Positions 1 through 11,709 of a stretch of 64,000 bases of DNA are shown in pieces. Each line of letters opens with the position of its first letter. Position 1 is the stretch's first letter. The notes under the pieces are model-generated. The model was not told where the DNA came from. It did not search any database and worked only from the letters and a program-made list of their open reading frames with translations. The stretch lies in assembly GCF_016802725.1 (NCBI RefSeq), contig NC_052678.1, positions 5,300,501 through 5,364,500 on the forward strand. Direction: 5' to 3'. This DNA is from Solenopsis invicta. Lineage: Eukaryota > Arthropoda > Insecta > Hymenoptera > Formicidae. The position numbers and the translations under genes were made by a program.

Positions 1-3000
1 TCTTCATATGTTTTTGCTTCGTATGTTCCTTTTCCAGCAACCTTTTCAAATGTCGATTAAGCTTCGTCAATTTGAGATAGAAGGCTGGCATTTCCTACAC
101 GGCGGTGCCGTTTAGATTCAACTCAGATGCAGTTCAGATGCTCAGCTCGCGAGTGTGCGCTTTCATATTCCGCTTTCGACGGTTCAGAGAGGGAATAATA
201 GGAAAGGGCGGGAAAACGAGCGGAGTAGGCGGTATTTCGCGGGCGCGTTTGCCTAGAGTTTCTCTCCTCCGTCTCTCTCTTTTTGTTTCGTACATACGTG
301 TGTGCACGCATAACAGCGTTTATCCCTTTTACCTCGGCTCACCCGCGAGCGATGTACCGCGTGACACGCAAGACGGATGGTTTCGCGTGTGTATTTGCGT
401 TCGACGAGGCGAGGATGCATGTTCTACGCGCGGATTTCCCCGCTCCCAGTCCCCCGGAAAACGATCTTTGACCTTCGTCCGCCGCTTTTCACACGGAAAA
501 TCGCAAGCCAATGCGTACGCACGCGAGAAAACGAGCCAGACGGAAATTAATTGATATCGCTAATGCCCACCGGCAGACACGAGAGATTGATTTGACGCGC
601 TTGAATAGTCGCCGCGCGCCGGAGAGAAGAGGCAACTTGCGTGCTCATTGTTAACCGCCTCTTATTTTAAACATAGCTGTGTCACGGACTGCAGAAGAAT
701 ATATGTCAAGGTGTTCTCCCGATGAATCATCTCGCACATCTCATTTTCAATTACCGTGTCTCCGCTAAATTAATGATGAGACGATAATAATTTCAACGGC
801 AGGAGAATTAGATTTTTTTTTAATTTTCATTTCGGAGATGAAAGAGATAATTTAAATTGAACTAGGAGTCGCGGCACGCATGTTTCCTTCGAAGATTTAT
901 ATAAAGGATCCGACGGCTGGGAACATGAATTCACTCGTGTATCAGGAACAGATTTATGAAGTTATCGAATGTAAAACGGACAGTGTACATCCAGGTTCCT
1001 GAAACTCGTGGAATCTCACGGAAATTCGCGAGAAACTCGCGTAGCCGTGGGCGCTTGCCGTAAATGGCAATACGCGCGTATAAAATTTCGTACCGGTGCC
1101 CCGCGGGGCGCCAATTATACATGTATGCGACTGCCGTTTCGCAACGGCGGCAATGAAGCTCTAATGACGATCGCTGTCAACCGTCTCGCGTCGTTCTCCC
1201 CCAAGACCGTAAAATCCGCGAGATCTCCCGGATCCCGAGGCGTATCGGGCGCGTACGCGCCCGGTTATTTTTCGAGGCGCACGTATAAGGCGCGCGCCGT
1301 AACGTAGTCTCGCAATCGGCACCACAGAAATTACACGACGAGGAGACAAGGTAGGGAAGGGGGGGGATACTACGAATGCAAAAGGCGGGTCGCGCTTGAA
1401 TATATTACGCAAAAGTTGGAATAAAAACCGGTCTGACTGGGGCAAAAAACGCTTGTGAAGTTGCGATACCGCATCGCGAGCGGCACGCGGCTGACATGCA
1501 ACGAGGATCGACTACTGGGCGGATATGTGTAACTAACGTGCGTGGCGCTTGATTTCGCAATGATACATTAACATACGTGGCATCCCGATCGTTATCTTGA
1601 TCTTTCGTCTCTTGTCCAGACCGATCGCTTTGATTTCACTCGGAAGTCCAGCGTCAAAAGAACGTTAAGCCCTGCGTTTGCAGACTCTGGCATAAAACAG
1701 AAATCAGAAGATTTGACTGTAACTAATTAAGTGGAGCATTTTTTTATTATAATCTTTCACATTTAAAAGTTTTGGAATTTTAGATTTGTTTTTTTAAATC
1801 GAATTTTTATAACAATTTATATATTCTTCTATATGTAATTTTAAGTACATGATTTTTAATATTTTACCGAATATTTTAATTCCATAAACTTTGCAGCAAT
1901 TTAAATTAATTTTGACATTCTTCATTCATGTGAATATACGTACACATATGTTTTCCATTTAAAATCAAATGAGTTTAATTAAAAGTCCTCCGCGCGTGCG
2001 TGCGCCTTCTCAGTCTTCCGCGAATCTTTAACCCCGGTGTTCGCAGAGTTGCCGCAGCCGTCGATTTTTATCGATTCTCCATCGCGCCGCGAGATCGTAT
2101 CATCGCAGGGACGAGCCTCTTCCTCTTGAAATTTTTCAGCGCGAGATCGATCGCGGAGGAGCCTGTCTTCTCGTCGCGCGTCCCGTACTTCATTCGAGGC
2201 GATCGTCTATCAACGATTTCTGGAAAAGCATCTAGAATCGCGGGGACCGCGGAAGACGATAACGGTAGATATGGCTTACGGTGAAAGGTCGTCGTGGGGA
2301 CGCCACGGCTTTACGTCAATTACATTGATATAGTGTTCTCCGCGCTTGCCGCTCTTATCGATACACCTTTGCTACTCTGCCCCTCCTCCACCTTTGTCAG
2401 TATACGAGACTTTTTCCCGTACTGACGTTTACGCGACGTTTAACCGTTCTCTTACATTTGCGAGAGATTTAGATGCTGGCCAAAGACGTCGAATAATTAT
2501 CTTTTGGTATTGCAATAACAAGAATATCTTTAGTCAGTTATAAAAAGGAAAATAATTGTTCGATATGTCTTCTCGTTGGCGTACAGGCACGAGAAACACT
2601 TTGCGAATGTGACAAGTTGATAAGTGGTATTTCGAGTGTGCGCTCTCGCGGTGTATCTCTGACTCCTATAATTTATAAATCAACTGAATCGATGGCGTGT
2701 GTCCGATGAGATGCGTATCGCCCAAGGGTTAATTCCTTATTCAAAATACTGACAATCATCCGTCGATGATTAATTCGTTTCATTACCCAGCTTGTAACCT
2801 GTCCGCATTATCTGTCTTGTTATCCACGGAAACATTTTGCATCAGAATATGCTTTACTACGCGATAATATAAGTAAAAACGATCTTTCTTCGAAGCACAC
2901 TTTCAACAGTTTCTATTCGATGTTTCCATTGTCAAAATTACGTCGCATAGATAAAACAATTCATTATTCTTATGAAATCTAATTTAGATAGAGAATTAGT
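1..3000. other. Non-coding: CpG-rich blocks around AT-rich spacer
   Basis: CpG-dense DNA at about 1-660, 1000-1660 and 2000-2330 is separated by AT-rich sequence at 660-1000 and 1680-1990. Open frames here (for example 105-554 plus, 149 codons) overlap open frames on the other strand and have an Arg/Ser-rich composition, as expected from CpG-rich DNA with few stop codons. I recognise no domain and no clear splice-site pairing. A run of G lies near 1360. No repeat or RNA gene was seen. Confidence 0.6.
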
Positions 3001-5000
3001 TGCGGAATCGGAAACACTGTCGTTCATTTTTCAACCCACACGAAGTCCGCTTCGAGAAAAATGCAAATAATATTTGATATGATGTAAGAACTGTTTTTAT
3101 TAATTGTAGGCATATATTAGGCTTGGATTTTTTTTGTTTAATGTAGAAAAATGCACGGACTACCCACTGGTAATAATAATTCAAAATTATAACTTTGTGG
3201 TTCGGACGTTTTTTTGCATGCCTATGGCCAATTATAAAATAACGACTATTCATCAATGTTTCCTCGATTTTTCAAGTTTTCGTCGCTGTAGAAATCTCAA
3301 ATCATGCAGTTTGCCGCAAGTTATTTCCGCATGTCACTTCTGTCATGCGCCCGGAGAAAAAGTTTCAATCTCGCACGTGTGCGGGATGAGGCACGCACGT
3401 ACGCACGCACGCACGGCGCGTCGGCGCGTAATCGGGCTCGCGAGCATTAGCCACGGTGCGCGCCCCGCAAGAAGCGAGGTTGACGCTGCGTGGCGCCCCA
3501 TGCATCATATTCTTGCGTCGATAACTCGCCGCGGTGTTTGCTCTGGGTGCCATGCAAGAAGGGGGCATCTCACGCTACCGGCCGACAGGCCGCGACGCAA
3601 GAAAGCTTGATTAATAACGGAATAATAATATGTTTCTCCACCCCGCGACACAATGTCGTAAATATGCAGCGGCCGCCGCGCTGTCGGCCTTCTTGCGCCG
3701 GGAGGTCTTCTCCTCCTCCTCTCCTCTCCTCCCCCATCCTCCTGCTTGGTATATTACGTGTACACGTGTAATATTAGTCGATCGGCTTCTTATTAGCGCG
3801 CAAGAAGGTATCGCGCTCGCGTGTAACACGACCACCGCGGACTCGTTAAATTTATACAGTATTTTCATAGCACTCGAGGTCTCGGCGTTTAATATCGGAA
3901 TTGTCCCGACGGTATGATAAATGGCATTCGAGCTCTCTATAATAATGAAGGAAAATCCGTGTGTTTAATACGTGAAGTGTTAAATACGTTTTTAAAATAT
4001 ATGTATACATATATACATATACAATGGTTTCTATAATTCGATTATTTAGAATATCTCTGTTTTTAATAATACGCGCATTTCAAATAGGCAACTATGTCAG
4101 GCAGAATTTTTTCATGCTTATTATTTTACAAGATTATTATTTTTTTAATTTAGATGTGATTTTTTTATGTTTCTTATGTATTTTTTAAGATTATCTTAAG
4201 ACCAACATATCCTGTTAAATTTGTTCTTTTTTATGAATTATATTGCAAAGTTAATGAAAATAATAAAGTGTTGATGATTTTTAAATTGAGCAAGCACCCC
4301 GTATATATTACAAATTTTGAAGGTATACTATAAATTCAATTAAACAACATATTGTTTCGAAATCTCTCTCGGGGAATTTTTTTTTGAATATAAAAATATA
4401 TAGGTATCTATTCCGACGCAATCGTTAAAATTGTAATTTAACTTTGATCGACTAACGATGTATTGATTGAATCCGACGAGTTTATGTGCGCGCTGGAGAG
4501 GAGAAATTCCCGCTGTGACGAGCTACCGATCTGTTTCATCGAATCTACATTTCTCGCGGGTGATTACAGCGAACAATGGCCAATAGATCCTCTCGATCGT
4601 TCTCCGAACGCGATCCTCGCTGACTCCTGCGGCATCCGCGCAGCGCTCTCTCTAAATACGTCGAAACGCGCGTGCCAATGCGCGAATCCGTAAAGGTCGT
4701 CTCGAGCGTGATTTATCGCCGCCCTTTCGTCCCTTCACGCCCGCGAATTCACCGCAAACGTACCGATTAAAGCGCGCTCGTTAAAGATGGCGAACGCGTC
4801 ACGCATTCGACCGGCGATTACGCCGTGACGCAATTTTACGCGCGGCTCATTAGCGACGTAATTAATTTGAGACGCGAAACGCTCGAAGCTTCGTGCATGT
4901 TTCACGGTACCATCCGCGATATTTCGCGTCCGAGAGGCGAACAATGCAACGGCAACGGTAACACGATGTGATATTATACATGCACTATTTGTACATAATT
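3000..5000. other. Non-coding: mixed composition, ACGC microsatellite, AT palindrome
   Basis: A CpG-dense block at about 3340-3900 and another at 4470-4950 flank an AT-rich stretch at 3930-4460. The plus frame at 3134-3610 (158 codons) runs through AT-rich then CpG-rich DNA with no change in constraint that I can see, so it is probably chance. An 18-bp AT palindrome centred on GTATAC lies at 3997-4014. The 76-codon plus frame at 4463-4693 matches no family I know. Confidence 0.55.
3391..3414. repeat. (ACGC)n microsatellite
   Basis: Imperfect tandem ACGC units with one TACG interruption, inside a CpG-rich block. Alternating purine-pyrimidine sequence of this kind can adopt Z-DNA. No other function is indicated. 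Confidence 0.8.
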
Positions 5001-6280
5001 CAACGTATTACGCAGAACATTGTGTTCTACACATTATATTCTACATATTAGCTTACGCTTGTTAAATTATTATAACAATACGAGCTAGCTTTTCTAAATT
5101 GATAAAAAAGTAACGGGACAAATATTTTCGTTACAAGCTGCCGCTCTAACGCTTTCCGTGTTTAACACTGTCTCAGTTTTTCCTGCACGAGCTAGTCGAC
5201 GCGAATGAATGCGCGGCTATTTGAACGGGATTCTTTTTTTACCGGGGAAGGAGGGGAGAGGTACAACCCTCGCACCGCGGCGGTCGAGGAATTATGCATC
5301 GTGTGAACCGAGACCGCTCCCCGCGCGACTTCTTGCTCGTGCCGTAGCCTCCTCGGGTCCGGGCTCTCCCATAAGTCATCCTAGGTGTTCCTTCGGTAAT
5401 GACCCGCTCGTCCCTACCGTCCCTCCTCCCTCCACCTATTCTCTTCCCGACTAGTCGCGGCTTCTCGTTTTACTCATCACGAGATGGCTACCTCGGTAGC
5501 CGGGGTTACCGCACCACCACCGTCGCGAATCGGCATCTCGTCGGCGCGCGGTGGACCTCTGCGTTCGTTCTTGGTCGTCCCGTGTCCCTCCCTCCCTCCG
5601 CTTCGACGGTGGCGTAATTATCGCCGCGAGGTAGTGACTCTACCTCGCAGTCGTCGCTCCAATGTGAGAAACGCTCTCCTTGGGCGGTGCTTTTATGTAC
5701 AGGTGATGACAGAACGACTGCTCGCTGTCACGCGAAGCCGGATGTTACCTGCAAGCGAGACATAATTTCGTTGGGGGTTTGTGCGAGAGTTTATACACAA
5801 GACTGATTTAGTAACGCTATTGTTGAGTTATATCGTTTTATTTTTGCCACATAAGGATACATTGCGTGAACTTGATTTTATCGTGCAATAATCGCGTACT
5901 GCGAAGAAACGATGTTTGATTATAAGATGATAGGATGTATAGATACGGTCGACGCAAATGCGTATTCATCGTCCGGTTTCCCTCGCCGATTGAGGAAATT
6001 AACGTTACAATTCGCGCGAACGCCGTATAATAACGCGACGCATACGTCTCCAGACAGGTTGGAATGCCGATTTAACGGGACATCGCGACGTTCGCGAGAT
6101 GCAACTTTTATCGGCAGATCCTAACGAAGATCGGGAAACTCCGAGGAATGTTAGCGACTTGTCCCTACGATTATGTTGAGGACAAGTCTTTATCCCGACG
6201 GGATCGGTGAGCGCGGGATTAACCTTTAGAGAAAATTCACACACGCGGCGAGAATTTCCTCTTAGAATTTACCCTCGAAT

Positions 6281-6945
6281 CATGGTTGTGGTATTTTCAA
6301 GATTTTTTTATGACCTTTTGTGATTTATTTAATATTTATTATAATAAAATATAAAGTTTTTTAAATTATTATTTAATTTTCTGAGGACCGGCATGTTTTT
6401 GGACGACTTTTACAATTTTAGTCTTAGAATTTTACTATACTTGACTATACTGGCAAAAATGTCATGAAATTCAATGTATTTCCAAGTTAAACATTAAATT
6501 TTAAGTATCTGAAAAATATGTACATTTTTAGTACATTCATGTACAAATTTAGTATTTTGGACAACATTCAATATTTTTAATATGCTTGCTTGAAATTTGT
6601 TTCCGTTACATCACATTAAATCCTACCTATTTTTAACAATGTGTGTCATTGCATCAATCTTCGAAACGGACGTTACTCCAGGTCCGATATATCGGCTTCC
6701 GGTCCAGAAGGGTATAACATTCTTTTTTCGTATTTAAGTTTTATATTATGATATAGTTCTAGAAGAATTATTTAACATTTGCTGTAAAAAAATTTTATAA
6801 AAAAAAACTATAAAAATATACCGAAATTTATTTAAATCTTTAAAAACCGATATCAATTTTCGGTCCTCTAAAATAGTTTAATTAAATTTTACTGAAATTA
6901 TAATAAAGATTATAGTAAATTTCTTCGAAATACCATGTTGTCCCA
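6281..6945. repeat. Loose long inverted repeat, possible decayed element
   Basis: The left arm (about 6281-6395) and right arm (about 6860-6945) read as inverted copies. Both carry GAGGACCG/CGGTCCTC at the inner edge, then an AT-rich stretch containing TATAATAAA, and a GAAA(A)TACCA-like outer edge. The match was found by eye, is gapped and lies in AT-rich DNA, so chance similarity is possible. If real it would be an old inverted-repeat transposon derivative of about 660 bp. Confidence 0.3.
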
Positions 6946-8897
6946 TGACTCTCATGATTTTGAAGGTACATAATTTTACTTTTACATGCGTGAGTCACGG
7001 TAAACTTATGTTGAAACTTAGAAAATATAGATAAAATTTAAATAAACAATTTTGGTAAACGATCCTTTTAACTCGCGTTGATCTAGAGAACATACGATTA
7101 AATATGCGTGTTTGGTTAAGAAAAATTGAAGAAATATCACGCGATTAATATTTCCACGCAAAACATGTTATACAATCGTACTGTCCTGAGGACATAAGGC
7201 TGTTACTGGATCCTGAGATCATTGTCGGGTATACCGCGAGGAAAGTACACCCTGATCATAGTAAATACACTCCGCTCCTTTAGGAAAGCGGTGACATGAT
7301 AGCGCGTGAGCACGCGATCGATATATATATGTATATATATACAATTTCATAGCCGCGGTGTGAGCATCAAGTGGCGCGGTAATGCGCTTTCTCATTAAGA
7401 TATTAAGAAATATTGAAACTCGTAACATTAGTGACAACGCGGTTGCTCACGCGATGGCGGCCACCAGGAATGGTTTCTTTCCGCGACAAATTACCCGTCC
7501 GGTTTGGCGGTGCATAAATCACCGCTCGAGATGAAAAATTCACTCGGAGTCACGGGGGCTTAACTACATATTATAAAAGTGTACGGCGATTAAAAATCTC
7601 CTCTTCTCGACGGAGATTGTTCGCGATATCGGGATAACGTTGTTTCTCGGCTTTTCCTTCGTTTCAAGCGAGTCGGCGTGGCTCTCTTACCATCTCCCCT
7701 TCGCTTTTTCTATGAAAATCGAAGAGTCGCGTCGGGAGAGGCCGCAGTAATAACGGAGTCACCGGAGGAGGCGAGGAGAGGCCCCTCCACGCCACCCCCA
7801 CCCGGGCAGAGGAGAGAGGCTATTTTACCGCTAGTCCAAGGCAAGATAGGATGACCTACTTCAGCAGGCTCCTCCTAAGTAGAGGGGCATCCACTGCGGT
7901 GTTGATTTCTAATCGGAAAAGTTGCGGCGGCCGACCGGCCAATCCGCGTCTGTCCCGGCCCGGCCGCGCTCGTTTTGCATCGGTCGCGTCGTAAAAAAAC
8001 AGGGAATACCCGACCAATCGGCGGACGATTCGCGGCTGCAACTCGCGGCATTTGCATACGACGAAACGAATGACCGCCCGTGAGATTGCCGTGACGTTAT
8101 TGTTGATGCATACATTGTTGATGCATACACGACGACGAGGACGGTGCTATTGTTTTTTTTTGGCGCGAGCCAAAGCAGGCGGATAACGTTCCCCACTGTG
8201 TGATAGACAGAAATAAATACGTGCGATTTGCCTGTGTGCATTATCACTGGATAATTGCAGTGAATTCGTAATTAGATGTATGGAGTTTTATTCTGATCCG
8301 CGCGATAAAGTCTCTTCTCAGATTGATGCTGGAGATTGTTAGGAACAAAAGCTTGCGCTTGTGAGAATATATCAATCAACAATGATTGAGATGACGGAAT
8401 AGCGCGGTTTACTGTATTGCATTGTATAGATCTTGAGCGCGATGACGTCTTCAGGAATGCATCTCGAGTAGCCTTCTCACTTGTAAAAATCTTTCTTTAG
8501 AGGTATCTTTGTAAACATGGATTTCATCGCTGTTTATAATATTAAATTATATTTGTGAACAAATATTATTGATATTAAAACTTTTTATTTTTATTATTTT
8601 TTTTTATTGAAAAGAAAAAGAGCAGTAAGGAAAGAAAGAGAGAGAGGACCTAAAAGGGTTCATAGATGTGTATATTGAAATACATAAATGCAATACACAA
8701 AATCAATTATTTTTTACTAACTTTTTAATTACTTTATTAATTAATTATTTATTTCGTTATGAAACTACTTCGTAATGATAATTGTGAAAATGCATTGTCG
8801 TGGTAAGAAAAAATTAGTATGTTCTTGAAACTGCATGAATAATTAGTGTTATTATGTAATTCTTATTTTCCTACATTAAACAACAAGCCTCCCCTCC

Positions 8898-8918
8898 CTC
8901 TCTCTCTCTCTCTCTCTC
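8898..8918. repeat. (CT)n microsatellite
   Basis: A pure TC dinucleotide run preceded by a C-rich pyrimidine stretch, at the boundary between an AT-rich block and a CpG-rich block. No AG suitable for a 3' splice site follows closely. Confidence 0.9.
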
Positions 8919-10011
8919 GTATTCGACGTCCTCGTGGACTCGTTGACGCATCGTCAGGCGGCAATATGGTTAATCTCGTTTTCGTGCTGGCGCATCGCCT
9001 TCGATCCTGCGCAGAGGGAGCGTGTACGACGTCCGCCGAAGTAACAATTAAGAGATCGCGGCCGGCCGCGGAACGATCCCTTAGACAGGTTCGTGGGAAA
9101 CGGTGCACCCGACGCCAAGAGCCGTAGAACGGCTCGGCTTCGGCATCGCACGGCTAACCGTTGTACATCGTTAAAGACGCGTCATTAAGGTTAAATGCTC
9201 GGGGAGGCAGCTCCGTAGGCCGGCGTCTACGTTCTCGCGTCCGGAACGGAGGATCCCGTATCTAGGAGTGAATAACGAATTCACGTTGGATGTGGGAGCT
9301 GCGATGGGGGAGATTCGCGTCTCGTCGCGAATATACCGGTCGGCGGACCCGACGAACCGGTACCGTTCCGGCTTTGACCTCTGCTTTTCTACGCGAGAGT
9401 CATCATTTTCTCGTTATTGGATTTGTCCGTTTTTAAAGTGGGACGTCCGTCGTTAAAGTGTAGCTTGTGCGATGTTCGCTAATGCCCAACGAATTGCCCC
9501 ATTAATGGCCAGCTTCATGGGCGATCGAACGAGCTCGTTTCTTCCATGTCGTGCATTAATTAAATCAGAATGTTCTAATTTGGCTCGATTGCAATCTTTG
9601 CCGTTTGCAGAAACTAAACCCTCGTGGACTTCATCCAGCTTTTTTTCTCTTTGAAGCCTAGCCCGTTATTCTTGAATTGATACATTGGTAATCTTTTCTT
9701 CGAGTATATACTTGAATAGCACACGGAAACGTCTCTTCACTGTCACATAAATCTTGATTTTTGACCTACGAGACGTGGCCTGTCGTAATCTTTAATGTAT
9801 TTACATCGCTACCTGCTTATAACATTAAATCTCAATCGAGACGCGATATTCAGTAAGAACCTGTGTAGCAAATTCACGAAGAGGAAAGAAACGCACACGT
9901 AAAACAGTTTGCAATTTATTCGTAATGTCGCTTGGACGCATAATCATCATTTTAACGGCCTGCTCACGTAAAACGAGAAAATATGTGCGTATATATATTA
10001 TTGGAATATTA

Positions 10012-10230
10012 TAGGAACAATTTTGCTAAAATACAGATCTGAAAATAATGTGGCAGATCGTAGAAATAATTATGTAGGACGTTTAAGCTGGTTTGCTACA
10101 ATATCAAAACTATTTGCAGCAACATTATTACGCTTGGGCGTTCTGCATAATTATTTTGATGACTCAACATAAAATTTTCTGATTTGTATCTGATTAAAAT
10201 TTTAGATGCTATAATAAAATTGTTCTTTTC
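10012..10230. mobile_element. Family A palindromic MITE, copy A1
   Basis: Non-coding, almost entirely self-complementary element. The left end GAACAATTTTGCTAAAAT and the right end ATAAAATTGTTC are inverted copies. Inside them the arms continue with CAGATCTGAAAAT and ATTTTCTGATTTG, then AATAATTATGTAGGACGTT and its partner CGTTCTGCATAATTATT near the centre. The left arm has lost a short piece present in other copies. Four further copies lie at 18.3, 29.2, 29.6 and 57.5 kb. Long-arm foldbacks of this size without an open frame fit miniature inverted-repeat transposable elements. The superfamily is not determined. Confidence 0.75.
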
Positions 10231-10489
10231 GTTTAGGAGTATTCTCATTTTAATGTAATTTTCGGAAGAACAATATTCCTTAGCAGATGCTGTCATAAAT
10301 ATAAAAGGATTGAAATTATATATGTGCATATGAATATCAATTGAATTTTACAAATAAGTATAATTTGAGAGATCGCCAGACTTGATCGATGATTCAGAGC
10401 TAATCAATTAACTCGATGACGAACCCAACGCGCTGATACATTTATTAAATTCGATCAACGTCTAATTAAACGAATTAGGGTCAGGGCAG

Positions 10490-11241
10490 ATTAACGTTCT
10501 TCTGATCGCGCAGTCTCGGCGAACGCCGATAATAATTTTACCGGCGCTCTTGCGCAAATCGGAGTATCACTCGCCGAACTATCACTCGCCGAACTATCCA
10601 ATCCGTTCTCAGCGGCATCGATCTTCCCCCGCCCCCGCCTCCCTTCCCCCGTTCTGGAATATCTCGATCGAGGCGTTTCGGAAGGATAAATAGACGGGGG
10701 GTACCTTCATGACGGGAAATGTCGAGGCCCTCTCGGGCTGGGAATGAGTTTGCCGGTTTCCTCCCACAAGCTTCGGCCAGCGGTACGCTCCCTCCCTTTC
10801 CGTCCCTTCGATCGCGGCCTGCTGTCAGGGTGCTCGCGACCATTGTTTTACCTACGGCGGATCCTGTTGTTGCCGCAAATCCGCTGCCTTCCAGCGTCAC
10901 GAACTCGGCCGCGGGAGTAGATGCCCACCGCCGACACGAGCGAGGAGCTACCCGCCCGGCATTTCAATTCGCACGGCCAATGCACGTTGGCTTTATATTT
11001 CTGGATGCTCTCGCGAAGGTGTTGCGCTCCAGAGGCGCGCGGCGACTTCTCGCGGCACATTTTTCACCGATGTTTTAGGTCAAGTGTTATTTGCAGGACC
11101 AAAAACTGTGAAGATTTCAATATCTTGGAAGATTTATTGCATAACGTTGTTTTAAGCTGTGATATCTATTAATTCTGCATTGTAGATATTCTATTGAATA
11201 TTCAGTGCCAAATTCTTTTTTGCGTTGTTCTTACAATATTA
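10490..11241. other. Non-coding CpG-rich block with small tandem duplication
   Basis: CpG-rich DNA from about 10490 to 11060 carries overlapping open frames on both strands (about 120 codons each), which is what stop-poor composition produces. A 15-bp unit (TATCACTCGCCGAAC) is tandemly duplicated at 10565-10594. From 11080 the sequence becomes AT-rich and leads into the foldback element at 11242. No gene is recognised. Confidence 0.55.
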
Positions 11242-11707
11242 CAGTGTGTCAGCAATGGCAGATATTACTGCAAATCATATATTGGAAAAGTTATTCCAAG
11301 AGCTATAATAAAAGAGTCTGTAATAAAAACTTGATTCCATTTGAATCGTTTACAGTTTACAGTTTTATCTCGTGACAGCGAAAATGAGTCCTAAAAAGAA
11401 AATATCTGTGTATACAATTATAATCTACGAGATTCTGAAGAAACAAAAAATGATGCCATAAAGATGCCTGCAAAAACATTTGTGATGAATTTAAAAAAAA
11501 TTTCCAACGTTTTATGACGTCTATCATTTCTCACACGTTCCAATCGCATGCAAATATTCTTTTTAGAGACTCATTTTCGCTGACACCCAGTAGCGCAGTA
11601 AATAAATGGAGCCAATTTTTTGTTATAAAAACAAAGTGATCTTGAAGTTACCTTTCCAACAATATATTATGTAATGTGCCATAATATCCGTCAGCGTTGA
11701 TACACTG
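11242..11707. mobile_element. 466-bp TA-flanked foldback element (long-arm MITE)
   Basis: The left outer end CAGTGTGTCAGC and the right outer end (reverse complement CAGTGTATCAACG) are inverted copies, each bordered by TA (11240-11241 and 11708-11709). Similarity between arms continues inwards with gaps: GATATTA, ATATATTGGAAA, TCCATTT, then an uninterrupted block (CAGCGAAAATGAGTC) at about 11376-11390 matched by 11568-11582 inverted. Arms are about 180 bp and the centre is unpaired. TA borders are typical of Tc1/mariner-type insertion. No transposase frame is present. An alternative reading is a nested pair, with a second TA-bordered inverted-repeat unit at 11368-11590 inside the outer one. 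Confidence 0.7.
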
Positions 11708-11709
11708 TA

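Larger units (their letters stand above)
5000..10000. other. Non-coding: alternating CpG-rich and AT-rich DNA
   Basis: CpG-rich DNA at about 5150-5770, 7440-8270 and 8920-9460 alternates with AT-rich DNA at 6280-7200 and 8500-8870. Frames of 60-112 codons occur on both strands and largely mirror each other, so none is called as a gene. Short tandem duplications occur at 8104-8130 (a 15-bp unit twice). An AT-dinucleotide palindromic run is at 7319-7342. Confidence 0.55.

Noticed and set aside
3118..3225. Hairpin-like pairing of CACGGACTACCCAC with GTGGTTCGGACGT
   Set aside because: Pairing needs several gaps and the outer sequences do not match, so an element could not be defined.
3134..3610. 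158-codon plus-strand open frame
   Set aside because: It spans an abrupt change from AT-rich to CpG-rich DNA with no sign of coding constraint in either part.
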